DNA from: Clusia tigrina
Taxonomy: Eukaryota; Arthropoda; Insecta; Diptera; Clusiidae
Direction: 5' to 3'
Assembly: GCA_920105625.2 (NCBI GenBank)
Contig: OV050030.1
Span: 410,703,034-410,767,033, forward strand
DNA length: 64,000 bases
A model generated the notes under the pieces. It was not told the DNA's origin and searched no databases. It saw only the letters and a program-made list of their open reading frames with translations. Made by a program: the position numbers and the translations under genes. Below, piece after piece: positions 11,001 to 21,280 of this stretch. The first letter of the stretch is position 1; each line of letters begins with the position of its first letter.

Positions 11001-13386
11001 TATTCGATGGAATGCGCGGGGGGATTGGTTTTATTTCCACGTGGCAGCTTTGCCAATCGTTGCCGTATACACCAAACGTAAGGTCCTGTCGGTCATCGCA
11101 CAGCTGTTTGACCCAGCGGGATGGTTGGCTCCTATTGTCATCTCCGCTAAGATCTTGATGCAACAGATATGGCTGGATCAAATAGGTTGGGACGAGCAAC
11201 TTACTCCTACCACTTTAACAAGGTGGACACACTTCTTATCGCAGTATCAGGCAATCTCCCAAGTACGCGTGCCTCGCTGGGTACGATCTGCACCTGATCG
11301 CGATATTGAGTTCCACGCCTTCTGTGATGCTTCTCAGCTAGCATATGCTGCAGCCCTTTACGTTCGGTGTAAAGGTGACAATTCCATCTCTACCCATTTG
11401 CTAGTGGCGAAATCGCGGGTGGCCCCATTGAGAACTATCTCTCTTCCACGTTTAGAACTATGTGGGGCAACACTTTTAGCAGAGCTGATTTTCCCTCTCA
11501 AACCTCTATTAAATATTTCAGATGACAACTTGTTTTGTTGGTCCGACTCTACGATTGTGTTGGCATGGCTGCGAAAGCCACCCCACGTGTGGAAAGTCTT
11601 CGTGGCGAATCGAGTCACTGCTATTACCAGCAAAGTAGGTGTGAACAACTGGCGTCATGTCCGCTCAGAAGATAACCCAGCAGATTTAGCTAGCCGTGGT
11701 GTGGCACCTGATGCACTACTCCACAACAGGCTCTGGTGGGAAGGCCCGGCCTGGCTGCAGCAGGAGCGGAAACGGTGGCCGCCTCCGTTGGACGAAAACG
11801 TGTTAGCAACCGATGAAGAGCAACGACCTGCAAAGTGTCATGTAGTATATGTGTCCTCTGCGGACGACCCAATGTTGCGCTTCTCCTCATTTTCTAGGGC
11901 CCTCCGAGTGTTGAGTTTCGTACGCCGCTTTATGCGCCACTGTTCGGTGAAACATCGGGACACGACTCCTGACAGGGGGTCCCCGCTTACTCGGGGAGAA
12001 ATCACTGAATCGACCACTTGCCTTATTGTGCTCGCGCAGAAAATGTATTTCCCAAAAGAATACAGCGCACTTGTGGCACGGGAGCCGATATCCAGCTCCA
12101 GTTCGCTTTTGGCTCTGAATCCGTTCGTGCACTCCGATGGTACTCTGCGCGTAAATGGTCGGTTGGCGCTCACTACACATTTGCCATTTTCGGAGAGACA
12201 CCCGATCATTCTGCCATACTATGGTCATTTGACTCGTCTGATAGTGAAGTTCATCCATCAGGTGTCCCTACACGGGGGGAATCAACTAATGTTGCGGCTA
12301 ATCCGGACCCAATATTGGATTCCAAAAGTGAAAACGCTCATTAAAAGCACAATTCTCCAATGTAAGACATGTATTCTGTGGAAGAAGCGTCGACAACAGC
12401 AGCTCATGGCAGCTCTTCCGGTTGAACGTACCACGTGTTCACGTCCTTTTACCCATACTGGAGTTGATTTCGCGGGGCCGTTTGATATCAAGCACTATAA
12501 GGGGCGGGCATGCCACGTTACGAAGGGGTACGTCTGCATCTTTGTATGCTTCGCTACGAGAGCAGTTCACCTTGAGGCGACTACCGATTTGAGTACTCCT
12601 GCCTTCCTTGCGGCATTGTCTCGGTTTATCGCCCGCCGGGGATGTCCTTTGAAAATGCACTCGGATAATGGTCGGAACTTTGTGGGCGCGGAAAAGGCGT
12701 TGAGGCTTGATTTCCAGCGGGTGCTCCGCGAAATCCGTGACCGAACCGTGGTGGGTCACTTTCATACTCAGATCGAGTGGGATTTTAATCCCCCCCATGC
12801 TCCACATATGGGGGGCCTTTGGGAAGCAGCGGTCAAGAGTTTCAAGTACCATTTCAAACGCATGGCAGGGCAACTTAAGTACACGTTTGAAGAATTTGTG
12901 ACTCTCTTAGCGCGCATCGAGGCGTGTCTTAATTCTAGGCCTATCAGCGCTCTGTCGGAGGACCCCACGGATCTCCAAGCGCTGACGCCTGGTCATTTCT
13001 TGGTGGGTGCGCCACTGTTGGCACCAGCTGAGCCTCCGGATACAACACCCTTTCTCTCAATTTTGAACCGATGGCAAAAACTGAAGGCGCTGGCCCATCA
13101 ATTCAGCGTCAGGTGGAAAAACGAATACCTTCTCGAGTGTCAACGGCGGAGTAAGTGGCGAACGGCTCAAGTGAATGTCAAGGTGGGTGAGTTAGTGGTT
13201 GTGCGGGAAGACAACCTAGCGCCTCAAGAATGGCGGCTGGGCAGGGTCACCGATACGCACCCTGGTCCTGACGGAAAAGAGCGTGTTGTGGATGTGCGGA
13301 CCGCACGTGGAATGCTAACCCGACCTATCACGAAGGTGGTGATCCTACCGGGAGAAGAGCCGCCTCCTACCAGCGGAGGGGTATAA
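8098..13386 (+). CDS. BEL/Pao Gag-Pol polyprotein (1762 aa)
   Basis: This frame encodes all proteins for retrotransposition of the BEL element. Domains in order: Gag with a DUF1759-like block (about residues 115-270); zinc knuckles starting at C330 (CKVC...HSVRNC) and C364 (CVNC...HRVANC) with a third CSTC motif; A17-type aspartic protease with D487-S-G; reverse transcriptase (about 700-960) with RVVFNAS at 777-783 and the catalytic Y899-V-D901-D902; RNase H with D1077, E1120, D1150 and D1196; HHCC integrase zinc finger (H1387, H1392, C1422, C1425); integrase core D1457, D1523, E1576; and a DUF5641-like C-terminal region (about 1660-1755). All catalytic residues are present and there is no stop or frameshift. 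The ATG at 8098 is the first in frame with Gag and has a purine at -3 (AAAATGG). The length is typical for Pao/BEL. It is translated as a single frame, so processing relies on its own protease. Confidence 0.96.
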   Translation: MVDSYISAADELLMFISRFERCSPESHSIISLQLDEAELDARWASLKTAKITAMSEARVMKDGESLLESIGQRFESSFDTFKRGRILIAEVRQRLEQATPVPTTGEPFLSLTHSIHVPPCDIPAFEGSYAAWPTFRDMFTALFINNTRLSNAEKFYHLSLKTRGEPHEIVSKIPITEAGFQQVWENLLERYDNKRIQINNQLKTLLGLDPVRREDGGEIKRLQRDIGNCIAALTSYGIDVASWDAILVYLCSMRLPELTLSLWEQTMGGRADIPEWKAMDDFLSLRFHTLEAISDLRSQGSISSQIRVQPNQPRTARVQTHPVSVTPEGCKVCRRSTHSVRNCPAFQAATVSARWGLVRKHGLCVNCLSASHRVANCPSSFSCSTCRERHHTLLHTDSPRGRPTAATPNPPSTSGRGRSNSNGRSSLVHPPVPKSSYHTAQVSRPADRAGPSPSHPSGRLSNRVILGTALVTIKHQGVWYTARALIDSGSEGSFVSDRLQKRLKLPAHSVHAQVSGVSNTLAGTVTKACHITIGSRYDATVRLQVSALVLPTLTGELPPLLLSKGEQHKLRHFRLADSSTSHSTQVDLLIGGDLYPQVLLDGLRRNVVGSLIAQETVFGWILTGPLPDTRISTFTTRVQVSETASLDHLLRQFWEMEQPPQDRKLSQTDQDCLNLYSQTTRRDATGRYIVSLPFKQGFVPETSLGASRYIALRQFERNESRLVKSPADKRQYDAVVLEYVTLNHMRKVPPPSVTPVPHYYLPHHAVIKPESTTTKLRVVFNASQATSNTVSLNDVLHTGPVLQADLTRLIIQWRMFRYVLNGDIQKMYRQILVEPSQASYQRIVFRESPDSDISDYELKTVTFGVNCAPYLAIRTLLQLADDMESRFPLASQVLRNSMYVDDALVGTHDIATAIRTRDELIESLDSAGFSMRKWAANSTEILSGLPPGHLLREDFLQFEETSTTRTLGIRWNARGDWFYFHVAALPIVAVYTKRKVLSVIAQLFDPAGWLAPIVISAKILMQQIWLDQIGWDEQLTPTTLTRWTHFLSQYQAISQVRVPRWVRSAPDRDIEFHAFCDASQLAYAAALYVRCKGDNSISTHLLVAKSRVAPLRTISLPRLELCGATLLAELIFPLKPLLNISDDNLFCWSDSTIVLAWLRKPPHVWKVFVANRVTAITSKVGVNNWRHVRSEDNPADLASRGVAPDALLHNRLWWEGPAWLQQERKRWPPPLDENVLATDEEQRPAKCHVVYVSSADDPMLRFSSFSRALRVLSFVRRFMRHCSVKHRDTTPDRGSPLTRGEITESTTCLIVLAQKMYFPKEYSALVAREPISSSSSLLALNPFVHSDGTLRVNGRLALTTHLPFSERHPIILPYYGHLTRLIVKFIHQVSLHGGNQLMLRLIRTQYWIPKVKTLIKSTILQCKTCILWKKRRQQQLMAALPVERTTCSRPFTHTGVDFAGPFDIKHYKGRACHVTKGYVCIFVCFATRAVHLEATTDLSTPAFLAALSRFIARRGCPLKMHSDNGRNFVGAEKALRLDFQRVLREIRDRTVVGHFHTQIEWDFNPPHAPHMGGLWEAAVKSFKYHFKRMAGQLKYTFEEFVTLLARIEACLNSRPISALSEDPTDLQALTPGHFLVGAPLLAPAEPPDTTPFLSILNRWQKLKALAHQFSVRWKNEYLLECQRRSKWRTAQVNVKVGELVVVREDNLAPQEWRLGRVTDTHPGPDGKERVVDVRTARGMLTRPITKVVILPGEEPPPTSGGV

Positions 13387-13953
13387 CGGACCTTGTACTT
13401 CTTTAATTTATAGTTTCTATGTTTTCTTTTATATCTACTCCCTTCTTGTACTAATTAAATTTTTGATATTTTCTCAGATTTCGGCCCGCGCGGTGCACAA
13501 GACCCGCTACTCGCTTTCTGACGGATGCTGCTTTTTGTCTGCCAGTTGTTCGAGTGTGTCCATGCTACCACCTCCACTCTCCATGGCGGTGCCACCGGAC
13601 CCAACAGCACCTCGTCGGGCCAGGTCAACTAAATTCGACTTCCCATCGAGCTCCACCTCTCTATTACCGGCGCGCCACCTGGCTGCGTGGTTCCGAAAGC
13701 GCCAAACCAAGGGCAGGAAGAGACCAGGCGGTAACCATCCCGCGCTGTTCCGCCCTTTCTGGGTATTACGAAGAGACCGGTGCAGCTACGCCCTACTCCG
13801 CAGATCATCTGCACTATGTGTTAGCAGATGGGCCACCGCATTGAGGGGTGCGCATGCTTCCTGAAGTTGCGCCCTCGGGCACCAAACCACCCTCCATTGA
13901 TGAAGGGTATGAACGGGATCCGGCGTGGATATGTTCTTCTCTTGCAATAATGC
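13387..13953 (+). other. BEL 3' untranslated region with possible accessory ORF
   Basis: About 570 bp separate the pol stop from the polypurine tract. The first 90 bp are T-rich and end in a splice-acceptor-like sequence. The rest (13478-13950) is GC-rich and open in several frames: 13562-13864 gives a basic 100-residue proline- and arginine-rich product, 13554-13844 overlaps it in another frame, and 13507-13710 is open on the opposite strand. No transmembrane or envelope-like features are seen. I cannot tell which frame, if any, is used. Confidence 0.4.
13449..13477 (+). promoter_or_regulatory. Candidate branch point and splice acceptor after pol
   Basis: TACTAAT (13449-13455) is followed by a T-rich tract and TTTTCTCAG, with AG at 13476-13477. 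Branch-to-AG spacing of about 23 nt is ideal. It lies 90 bases after the polyprotein stop and could join the leader donor at 7651 to a 3' exon starting at 13478. This is a sequence match only. Confidence 0.45.
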
Positions 13954-13966
13954 AAGGGGGGCGGCA
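13954..13966 (+). promoter_or_regulatory. Polypurine tract of the BEL element
   Basis: AAGGGGGGCGGCA ends exactly where the 3' LTR begins. It is the expected plus-strand primer site, purine-rich except for two cytosines. Confidence 0.8.
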
Positions 13967-14399
13967 TGTTCACTCCGAATCCTAACGTTCAGGTGGCTTC
14001 CGCCTGGTACCTGGGGCACCATGTTTTCGGTCTATCTCTGCGTTCCATCGTTCGGTACGGTGCGAAAGCACGTGTTGTGCGGTGGAGAGCGAGAGAACAG
14101 TCGAGGCAGGTGCATATCGTATTTGTGCGGAAGCCATCTTTATCTGCTGGCATATTTTGGCGCGGGGCTACGAAGCAGCGGCAGCTGCTCTCTTTGCGCG
14201 GTGGTCAGTCTGTTCTGGAATTGCGGCAAGTGTGGATCGGCGCCCAACATAGTATATTAAATATAAATTATACAATAAATATATAAAAAGTGAAAATTGG
14301 CTAAGGAATGCTGCTGCGTATTTTTCGTTTAACGTGGTTTTCATAAGTTAATAAATAAATATTTTTTAATCAAATAAATAGTTCTATCTGAGTGCAACA
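13967..14399 (+). repeat. 3' LTR of the BEL element
   Basis: It is 433 bp, with the same ends and, by eye, the same sequence as the 5' LTR at a constant offset of 6786. The CATTT duplication follows at 14400-14404. The AATAAA at 14274-14279 would direct polyadenylation of the genomic RNA. Confidence 0.96.
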
Positions 14400-14404
14400 C
14401 ATTT

Positions 14405-15317
14405 AACATTTCTGATTTCTCTGAGCGCACGCACAAAAGCGTTAGAAATGACAATGTTGTAATTTCTTTTTGTGCATTCTGCTGCGCTATAAATAACTCC
14501 GCTTCCTAGGCTACCATTTCACTGTTGCGTGCAAATCTGTTCTGGGCGCTTCTCGTTTGTGTGCGTTCTCCATCGCTCTCTGCACTTACGGCAACCTACA
14601 AATGTGCTTTTGTTGAAGTGCGCGTACCTCCTGTTTGCCATACCCCCATTGTTTCAGTTTTATCTTTTTGCGTTTGCAGCTCACTTCTCATCATCATGCC
14701 TCGGCAGACTGCTAAGTGCCTACAGCGTAATCTGTTCCTTGGTATTTCTTTTGCCATTATCCTGCATTACGAGTGCATTTGTTGTCTCCGTCCTAGCTGC
14801 AGTTTTAATAAGAAAATTTTAAGCACGCTAAACCTTCTTCTACTAGTTTTTTGTGTGTTTTGTTTCTGGAATTTGTGAAACAAATGAAAATAATTGGTAC
14901 TGCGATTTATGACGGTTTATCACTTAGAAACTATTCATTTCATAAACTGTTTGCAGTCATTTAGTGCTGAGGGCTGCTTCAGTTCTAATGAGCAATTTTT
15001 TATTTTTGTTTGTTTATCTTGTGTAGTAAACATTTTGAACACTGCAACTACTTCGGATTTTTGTGTAGTTGTGTTTTTGTTGCCAAATTCCAAATTCTTC
15101 ACAATTACAAGAATTTTGTGTAATGTGGGCATTATAAGCGCGACTAATTCGTTGCAATTCACACTAAAAAAGAGGTGGCATTCTGAAAATGAAGTTGCGT
15201 TCAAAAATGATACAAATTTGTGATAAAATTTTGCAACATCAGAATTCCAGATGAATTTATAATTCGCGTAAACCAGGGAAAAGTTTGAATAAAGTTAGAT
15301 TCATGTCTTTTTTATAT
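14405..15317. other. Pyrimidine-rich DNA without recognisable gene
   Basis: Open frames at 14525-14878 and 14529-14822 are leucine-, cysteine- and phenylalanine-rich translations of TC-rich DNA and overlap in two frames, so I treat them as chance. Nothing else is identified. Confidence 0.4.
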
Positions 15318-15960
15318 AGGGTGTAGTAAAAAGAAATGCATGAAATTTAAGGCTTTATTTTGCATAATTAGAATGATCCGATTTAAGTCAAATATACATT
15401 CACCGTTCTGTTCGGTAACTTATTGCCATTTTGAAGATAATTTCATTATGCCTGTCTCAAAGAAACCCTCGTCATTATTGGCACAAAACTGGGACAGTCG
15501 ATTTACACAAGCTTCTCTTGAGGCGAATGTTTCCCCAGCAAAATTATTCGCCATAGACAGCAGCATGTTGTAATCACGTGGTGCATAATAACCTCCCAAC
15601 CAAGCTCCCTGAGCTTCTGTCGAGTCACTATCCATGTGTGTGGCCTGGCGTTGTCCTGATAGAATACGATTCCTCTCCTATTGGCAGAAGCTGGCCAGTT
15701 CTGGGCGATAAATTCCTTCAGGTGGTCCAATTGTTGACAGTAAAGGCCCGCATTAAGAGTTTGGAGGGAGAGGAGCAGCTCATAATAACAGCTCATGATG
15801 ATGATGTCACCACAAACATAGCAAACCCTTACTGGCCGTCAATCCTGGCTTGGCCACCGGTTGCGCCGGCTTACCGCGACTCGACCACGACCGTTTCCTC
15901 TTGACTTTGTCGTAAGTGACCGATTTTTCATCACCAGTCGCCAGCCGCTTCAAAAATGGG
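15318..15960 (-). mobile_element. Mariner transposase remnant (mellifera-type)
   Basis: The minus strand carries a degraded mariner transposase. From about 15950 down it reads VTGDEKSVTYDKVKRKRSW (first catalytic D in the GDE motif), VAKPGLTA, LLCLWWHH-like, LYCQQLDHLKEFIAQ, then FYQDNARPHT (second D) and VTRQKLRELGWEV. It ends with SREACVNRLSQFCANNDEGF and GIMKLSSKWQ at 15420. The PYSPDLAPSD block with the third D is missing or scrambled between two frames, so the copy is dead. The family is judged from the wording of these motifs. No paired terminal repeats were found. The TAGGGTGTAGTAAAAAG near 15318 could be one end. Confidence 0.82.
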
Positions 15961-16959
15961 TCGATTTTGTTGCTAACAAAACATTGTATGATCGTGGTAG
16001 ATCAAAATATTTTTTTTCAATAAACCTCACTGGTTGAGAAGTGTAGTATTCGGTATTAACAGAATTTTACCTGGAAGACAATTTTCAAAACTCGTTTCAT
16101 ATGCCAGAAACTTCTACCATTATATTTTATCCTGGTTGAGCAGTCCTCAATTTGTTTCAAACCAGTTCGCCACATTTTCTCCATTGTTTTGACTGAAGTT
16201 TTCTTTCTCGCTGGTAGTGGGGAACAAGAATTCTTCCTTAGGGTCGAATCAAATCATGATATGTACGCGATTTATCGTAGTCAGATCGAAACTTTTAGAG
16301 GTGTGCGAACTTTGCTGCAAAAATTCGGAGTTCTAAGTATTCACACATACATTGAAGTACATTGTGAACAAAGGCCCTTGTAGAACCTGAATCATATTTC
16401 ATATGGTATAAATAATTTAAGATTCCGCTTCATTAAACTGCAATGGTAAAATTAAGTTGAGATTTATATTAAAATATCCAAAGATGAATCGGAGGTGTTT
16501 CTATTTGTTTATTAAAAATACAAGGAACAAAAATATCAGTTGACTTACATTTGAAGACTTGAAATGATATGGGAATTCTTCTAATCTGAAACAAATGAAC
16601 CTGTTTTTCAAAACAAGTCGATTGCTTCGACTCACATGAGAGTGAATTCTAGGAAAGAAACCATTTTCACAATGCAACAGATATACGAGTATTTATAGTT
16701 GATTTGCTGTATCTTCAGAACCACACAAGGGTAAGGGTGGGGCCTGCGCCGGCTGTAATCAGGTTTTAACAGTCTTTCAAACTTTTCTAATGAAGTGTAT
16801 ATTAGAACGATATAGACAAGATGCACTATAATTGATTGCTCGCAGGAAAATATTATTATACTTTTCTACACAGTTAACGTTCTATCAACTATGAGTTGAA
16901 TTATTGAAAAAGTGGCAACGACTTCAATGTATACTCCACAGAAGTCCCAGGACTCATTA
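15961..16959. other. Unassigned AT-rich DNA
   Basis: This may include the lost 5' half of the adjacent mariner copy (minus strand near 16150-16200 reads VKTMEKMWRTGLKQIED), but I cannot align it to a known N-terminal domain. Confidence 0.35.
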
Positions 16960-17487
16960 CTTTCAGCATGGAACCATTCGATTCGTTTCTATTATATCGT
17001 CCTATGGCTCCGCGGGGGAGCAAAGGGCCGCAACAAGGTTCATCCATTTCCCTCTGTCATGCGCCAACCTATTGATTTGTCTCCAGGTTTTGTTGGTGCT
17101 GAATACGCAACTTCCAGATTTCCCCTACAGGTCAGTGATGGCCTACCTGTGCGACGGCTGCCTTGAGGGTTCCAGTCGATTCCGCTGCGGGTGATGTCTT
17201 TTTGGTCTCTTCTTAACACGTGCCCGAGCCAGCCCCATTTCCTTTTCAAGATTTCCAGGCGCATTTGTGTCTGGTTACAGCGATTCCACAGGTCAGTGTT
17301 TGAGATCGTATCGGGCCAGAAAATTCTCAATATTTTACGGAGACAACGATGCATGAAAACCTGCAGCGTTGGTAGGTCAGAGGCTGCAAGGTTCCAGGTT
17401 TCGCAACCGTACATAAGATTGGACTTCACGATGGAGTTAAATATTTTTATTTTTGTGCGCCGTGTGATGATCGTGGGGTTCCACACA
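16960..17487 (-). mobile_element. RTE-like LINE 3' end
   Basis: An open minus-strand frame (17486-17040, 148 codons) encodes the extreme C-terminus of an RTE-type endonuclease-RT protein. It contains IFNSIVKSNLMYGCETW, FMHRCLRKILRI, then WGWLGHVLRRD and DWNPQGSRRTGRPSLTC. These motifs (LYGCETW, GWLGHVLR, ALDWNPQGKR-like) are characteristic. The reading continues with RMTEGNG and then decays towards 16960. The RT core is absent, so it is a 5'-truncated insertion. It is the best-preserved LINE ORF fragment in the window, apart from the R1-like one. Confidence 0.8.
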
Positions 17488-17639
17488 GTGTTTCATGTTC
17501 CACGTTCGTTTCTAGCGAATATCTAATGTTATATTCAAGCACAATTTGATTTAATTCTAAACGCCGTTCTTTTGAGTTGGTTCAAATGTTGCTTTGTACT
17601 GACAACCGTATCGAAGAATTCATTCAATTCGTTCGTACT

Positions 17640-17860
17640 AAAGGTAGGTAGGTAAGGCGGCTGCCCGAGGGACGCACTTAGCCCATCATTGACCCTTTGT
17701 GATACCGTATCAGGTCACATCCCTTTCAAAGGTCCAGCCATTTGGAGCTTTTATTGAAGCAGTCGATGGAGCGAATCTTTTCATTTGCAACATCTCCCAC
17801 AGAGTCCAGAAAGTAGTCTCCTTCTAGACAACGCAGGACACGTGCATAACAGGTGTGCAA
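17640..17860 (-). mobile_element. LINE 3' end (C-terminus plus CCTAA-class tail)
   Basis: The minus strand reads ARVLRCLEGDYFLDSVGDVANEKIRSIDCFNKSSKWLDL and a stop at about 17726. This is the terminal segment (LG-x-F-L-x2-L-x2-V-A ... FIN-x-S-K-W) of the RNase H/zinc-knuckle LINE class. The 3' UTR contains GGTATCACAAAGGGTCAATGATGG and ends with GCCTTACCTACCTACC at 17641. This matches the layout of the tails at 51.2 and 54.7 kb. Confidence 0.65.
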
Positions 17861-20755
17861 TGGACTCTTCGTACTAAATATATTACCTATAATTTCACTG
17901 GATATAAGTCCTATAGCAAGAAATTTCCTACTCAAAACCATCAAGGAAATTTATCAAGGTTTATATGCGTACATTTAATTTATCATTGGAATTACTAAAA
18001 GAAAGATTCTTTCTTTGTAGACGATTATTACTTATTTTAAATTTGTTCATCCTGGTTTTTGGTTATGATTTCTTTAAATAACTCAAATTCATCGTAACCC
18101 ACAACTTTCAGAAGTAATCCAAAAAGTACTCCACTTATTTACCTTTAAAGCATTTGCATTCCCTTAATACGCATTTCTTCTTCTTTCAAAGGGTAACAAA
18201 AATTTGCGCAGATATTTTCATGCAAGATAAACTTTAAATCTCTTTAACATGTACAATCACAATATGCGACTGCAAGCAATTTTCCATTGTTTTGCATGGC
18301 TTACTTGTAAGCTCTTTCTATATCCCCCTATGCCCGTCTCCACTGCACACCCAATGGACCAATTTAGAATTTGAGAGCTGTGCTTAGAGATCTCATAGTA
18401 TGAAAGTAAAATTTATCTTTATAAAATCTTTACGACCACTCCCTTACATAAGCACATGTCAAAGTTTCGTATTAAGGGATTCGTTGCTTGTGTCAGCAAC
18501 TACGAGTATTACCATTTTTGATGCACTATGCATTGGCGATACTTAACTCTCTCTCTCTAGTGAGGGGTCCACCCCCCTTAAACACACTCCACTTATAAAG
18601 CAGCAGTTATTGTGGACGACTATAGTGCCGAAAAGAGCACAACAACCATAACAAAAAGAACAACAAGAAAAACAGCAAGACAACAACAATTGCAATTGCA
18701 AAGCTGTAGCAGCCACAGCAGAGCAGCAACACAATGTTTCGGTACTCTGCCGCATAGCCAGGGCCCATAAATACGTACTCTGAAGAGTTACTGCAGATTG
18801 CAGACATGCCAGGCCACCACATGTCGTGCTGGCACTACAAATGGAGCGAGTTTATTAAATGATATTCCTTACGACTGTTTTGCTCCACACTTCTGAAGGA
18901 TATTGTTGTTTGCCACTGCCAGGACGGGGGACTGTAAAAATTGAGCAAAATATTGCAGCTTAGACATACTGAGGAAATTATTAGCTTCTAAACTGGCATG
19001 AATTTATACACAGTGTGAGTGATGCAGGAAATTATGCAGTTTATGCCATGCCACATACCCAAGTATGCGCTGCTGGAGCACATCAAAAGAACGCCAACTT
19101 GAGTCTTTGGCCAGCTTAAAGGATTGTGTATTGTAGTGCACTCAACGTTTAAGGAAAATTGTGTAAATTTGTTCTTTGTCTATACTAACTTTTCTGAATG
19201 CTCTTCTGGGATATCACAGAACTAGTCGTAAAATCAAACAAGGATTAATTCCACAATTACAGCTTCATAGAACAATGCTTGAACTCAAAAAGAAATGCAA
19301 TTAGAGGATGCTAAGGTATATTAAAGAGTCGGCGGGGTATTGTTCTATTCTCCTTCTTTAGTTGGGTGCCTATTATAGGTAATATGTTAATTATTAACCT
19401 TAAGTAATGAGTTAAATATTTAATTTGTCCTTGATTTGGGTTCAGTAAGTGAATTTCGAAACGAATCTCTTTACATTTGAATCTACAGAGGTCTTCTTCA
19501 AGATGTCCCTGGATACGTTCCGAAATGTCTCTACTACTCATCCGTGCTTAATATATCAATCTTATGAAGATGATGCTCTGATCATGTTGAAGGGCTCACT
19601 ATGTATTCAAAAAAACATTAGATATCTTCGATTCCTATCCCCATTACACTGGCACTTCATGTCATATGAGAGTGAATTTTTTCAGTACCTTCAAATTGCA
19701 TTTCTTTACTCCAAAGCTGAGATGAGCCGCTATTACGACGCATTAAAGCAGTTGATTCATTTAATTTATACAAATTTTAGTTTCTTTTTCTCAATGCTGG
19801 TGTTTCTCTAACGTGTCCCTGACAGTCGTGGCAGTTCCGTTTCCATTTTACTGATGTTATATTTGTAATTTACTTTATTGCATAAGTTGAAAATTTTTCA
19901 AAAATTTTGTTCGTGAATAATACAAAGGAACCCATCACTTCGCTGCTGTGCTCTCACGCACCACTTCACTTTACTATAGAATAGCAAATATCCGCAAGTA
20001 TACATCATAAACTATCCGCAGTGTGTGAAATGCACTCTCACACACGCACACAAGAATATACTTCAGTGTATTCCTAACACACACACACTGACTCATATGC
20101 ACATGCAAGCGCATGCATGTAATTAGTCTCATCCACAGTAATTGCCAACGTGACTGACATGCGGTAGAAGGAAGGCGCAGCAGCAGGGAAGCGTGTGAAG
20201 CATGTCACGTAACTAATTTCAAAAAGCACATTTCAACACCTGCGCCATACGATGCGGCTTTCTGCAATTTTTGTTTTCAATATTTGCTTTTCCCTTTCTG
20301 TATTGCTCTTATTTTTTATTTGTTGGTTTCATTTTTTATTTTATTTTTGCGAAGCCATAAAAAAGGACTCCTTCAATATACGTCAATGGTGCACAGTGGG
20401 CTAAACTTCCAATATAACTCACAGAAATCTGAGATTATATAAGACTGCACGCGTCCATCGATCGCAGTGAAAAGTAAAATGAAATTCCATTCATATGTTG
20501 GTAATTTTTTGGATAGAAAGAATGTACAGATAATCAGACAGACATGGCTACAGTCAGTGAGGAAGCGACGCTGTTCCAGAATATATTTCAACGCGTCCTT
20601 TGGGGCATTATTCCAAATTCGCTCAAATTTACGTGTATTATATCCTATTCACCTTTACCATAAATAGATAAAAAGTAAAGAGTGAGACAAATGAGAGGTT
20701 TGCATAAGGAGGTGTGGTAGGTATTGACATATAAATATAGATAAAATAATCATAT
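17861..20755. other. Gene-poor DNA with CAA/CAG-rich microsatellite
   Basis: A CAACAACAAG/CAGCAGC-type low-complexity block lies at 18630-18735, and CA-rich DNA near 20030-20090. The frame at 19449-19811 (+, 120 codons) has no recognisable domain and overlaps an antisense frame. It is probably chance, or an eroded repeat. Confidence 0.4.
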
Positions 20756-21280
20756 TGTTACGAAATTTCCCTCCTGACAATTTATACTGTTACGAAATTG
20801 CCCTTTTGAATATTTACTCTAACTCTCAATACTCGGATTCGTATTACTGGAATGTGTAGTTATCAAACAATCGCTAGTTAAATTAAAATAATTAACTTTA
20901 TTTAAATATTACACACTTAATATTAGCCTTAAAGTTTACTTTATTACAATTTGCACTTTATTTAACAATTCAATTAATCACTTTATTACTTATTAATACT
21001 GTAACTGCTGCACGTGAAATGCACGACGTAAACACTGTCACGATTTCTGCTCAACTGCGTGTCGACTTTAATTGTGTGGTGGCTTATATACATTTCTTAT
21101 GGTTGAAGTAGAACAGTCTAGAACATTCCCTACGAATTCCCGAATTTTATTTACACATCGAAAGAGGGTTCTTTAGTAAGCTTTTTTCCGACTATATTGT
21201 GTCTTGACTTATATCCAACTCTCTCGTAGTAACTGAACTTAATAGAGATATCCTAAAAGTATGCAATCATTTACGTTTCA
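20756..21280 (-). repeat. Gypsy-type solo LTR, copy A
   Basis: This 525-bp TG...CA unit is flanked by ATAT (20752-20755 and 21281-21284), the 4-bp duplication expected of Ty3/Gypsy integration. On the minus strand it has TATATAAG (near 21090) followed about 30 nt later by a GCAGTTG initiator-like string, and several AATAAA signals beyond it, so transcription would run leftward. The left end carries a 32-bp tandem duplication starting TGTTACGAAATT. No internal gag-pol lies beside it, so it is a recombination relic. Copies B and C are relatives. Confidence 0.82.

Larger units (their letters stand above)
7181..14399 (+). mobile_element. Complete BEL/Pao LTR retrotransposon (7219 bp)
   Basis: This is a full-length element on the plus strand: LTR (7181-7613), primer site (7617-7634), leader, one polyprotein ORF (8098-13386), 3' untranslated region, polypurine tract (13954-13966) and LTR (13967-14399). 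It is flanked by CATTT duplications. By eye the two LTRs match over all 433 bp, which implies insertion too recent for LTR mutations to accumulate. The internal region has higher GC than the host flanks. The polyprotein order GAG-PR-RT-RH-INT and the YVDD catalytic box are typical of BEL/Pao. No envelope gene is evident. It may be an autonomous, potentially active copy. Confidence 0.97.

Noticed and set aside
9030..12968. Many antisense and out-of-frame ORFs inside the BEL polyprotein
   Set aside because: These are shadows of a long GC-rich coding frame.
14525..14878. 117-codon Cys/Leu/Phe-rich frame with possible membrane character
   Set aside because: A second frame is open over the same T/C-rich DNA, with no motif, promoter or splice support.
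19449..19811. 120-codon open frame
   Set aside because: No recognisable domain, AT-rich codons, and an antisense frame overlaps it. It is kept only as a site to check with RNA data.
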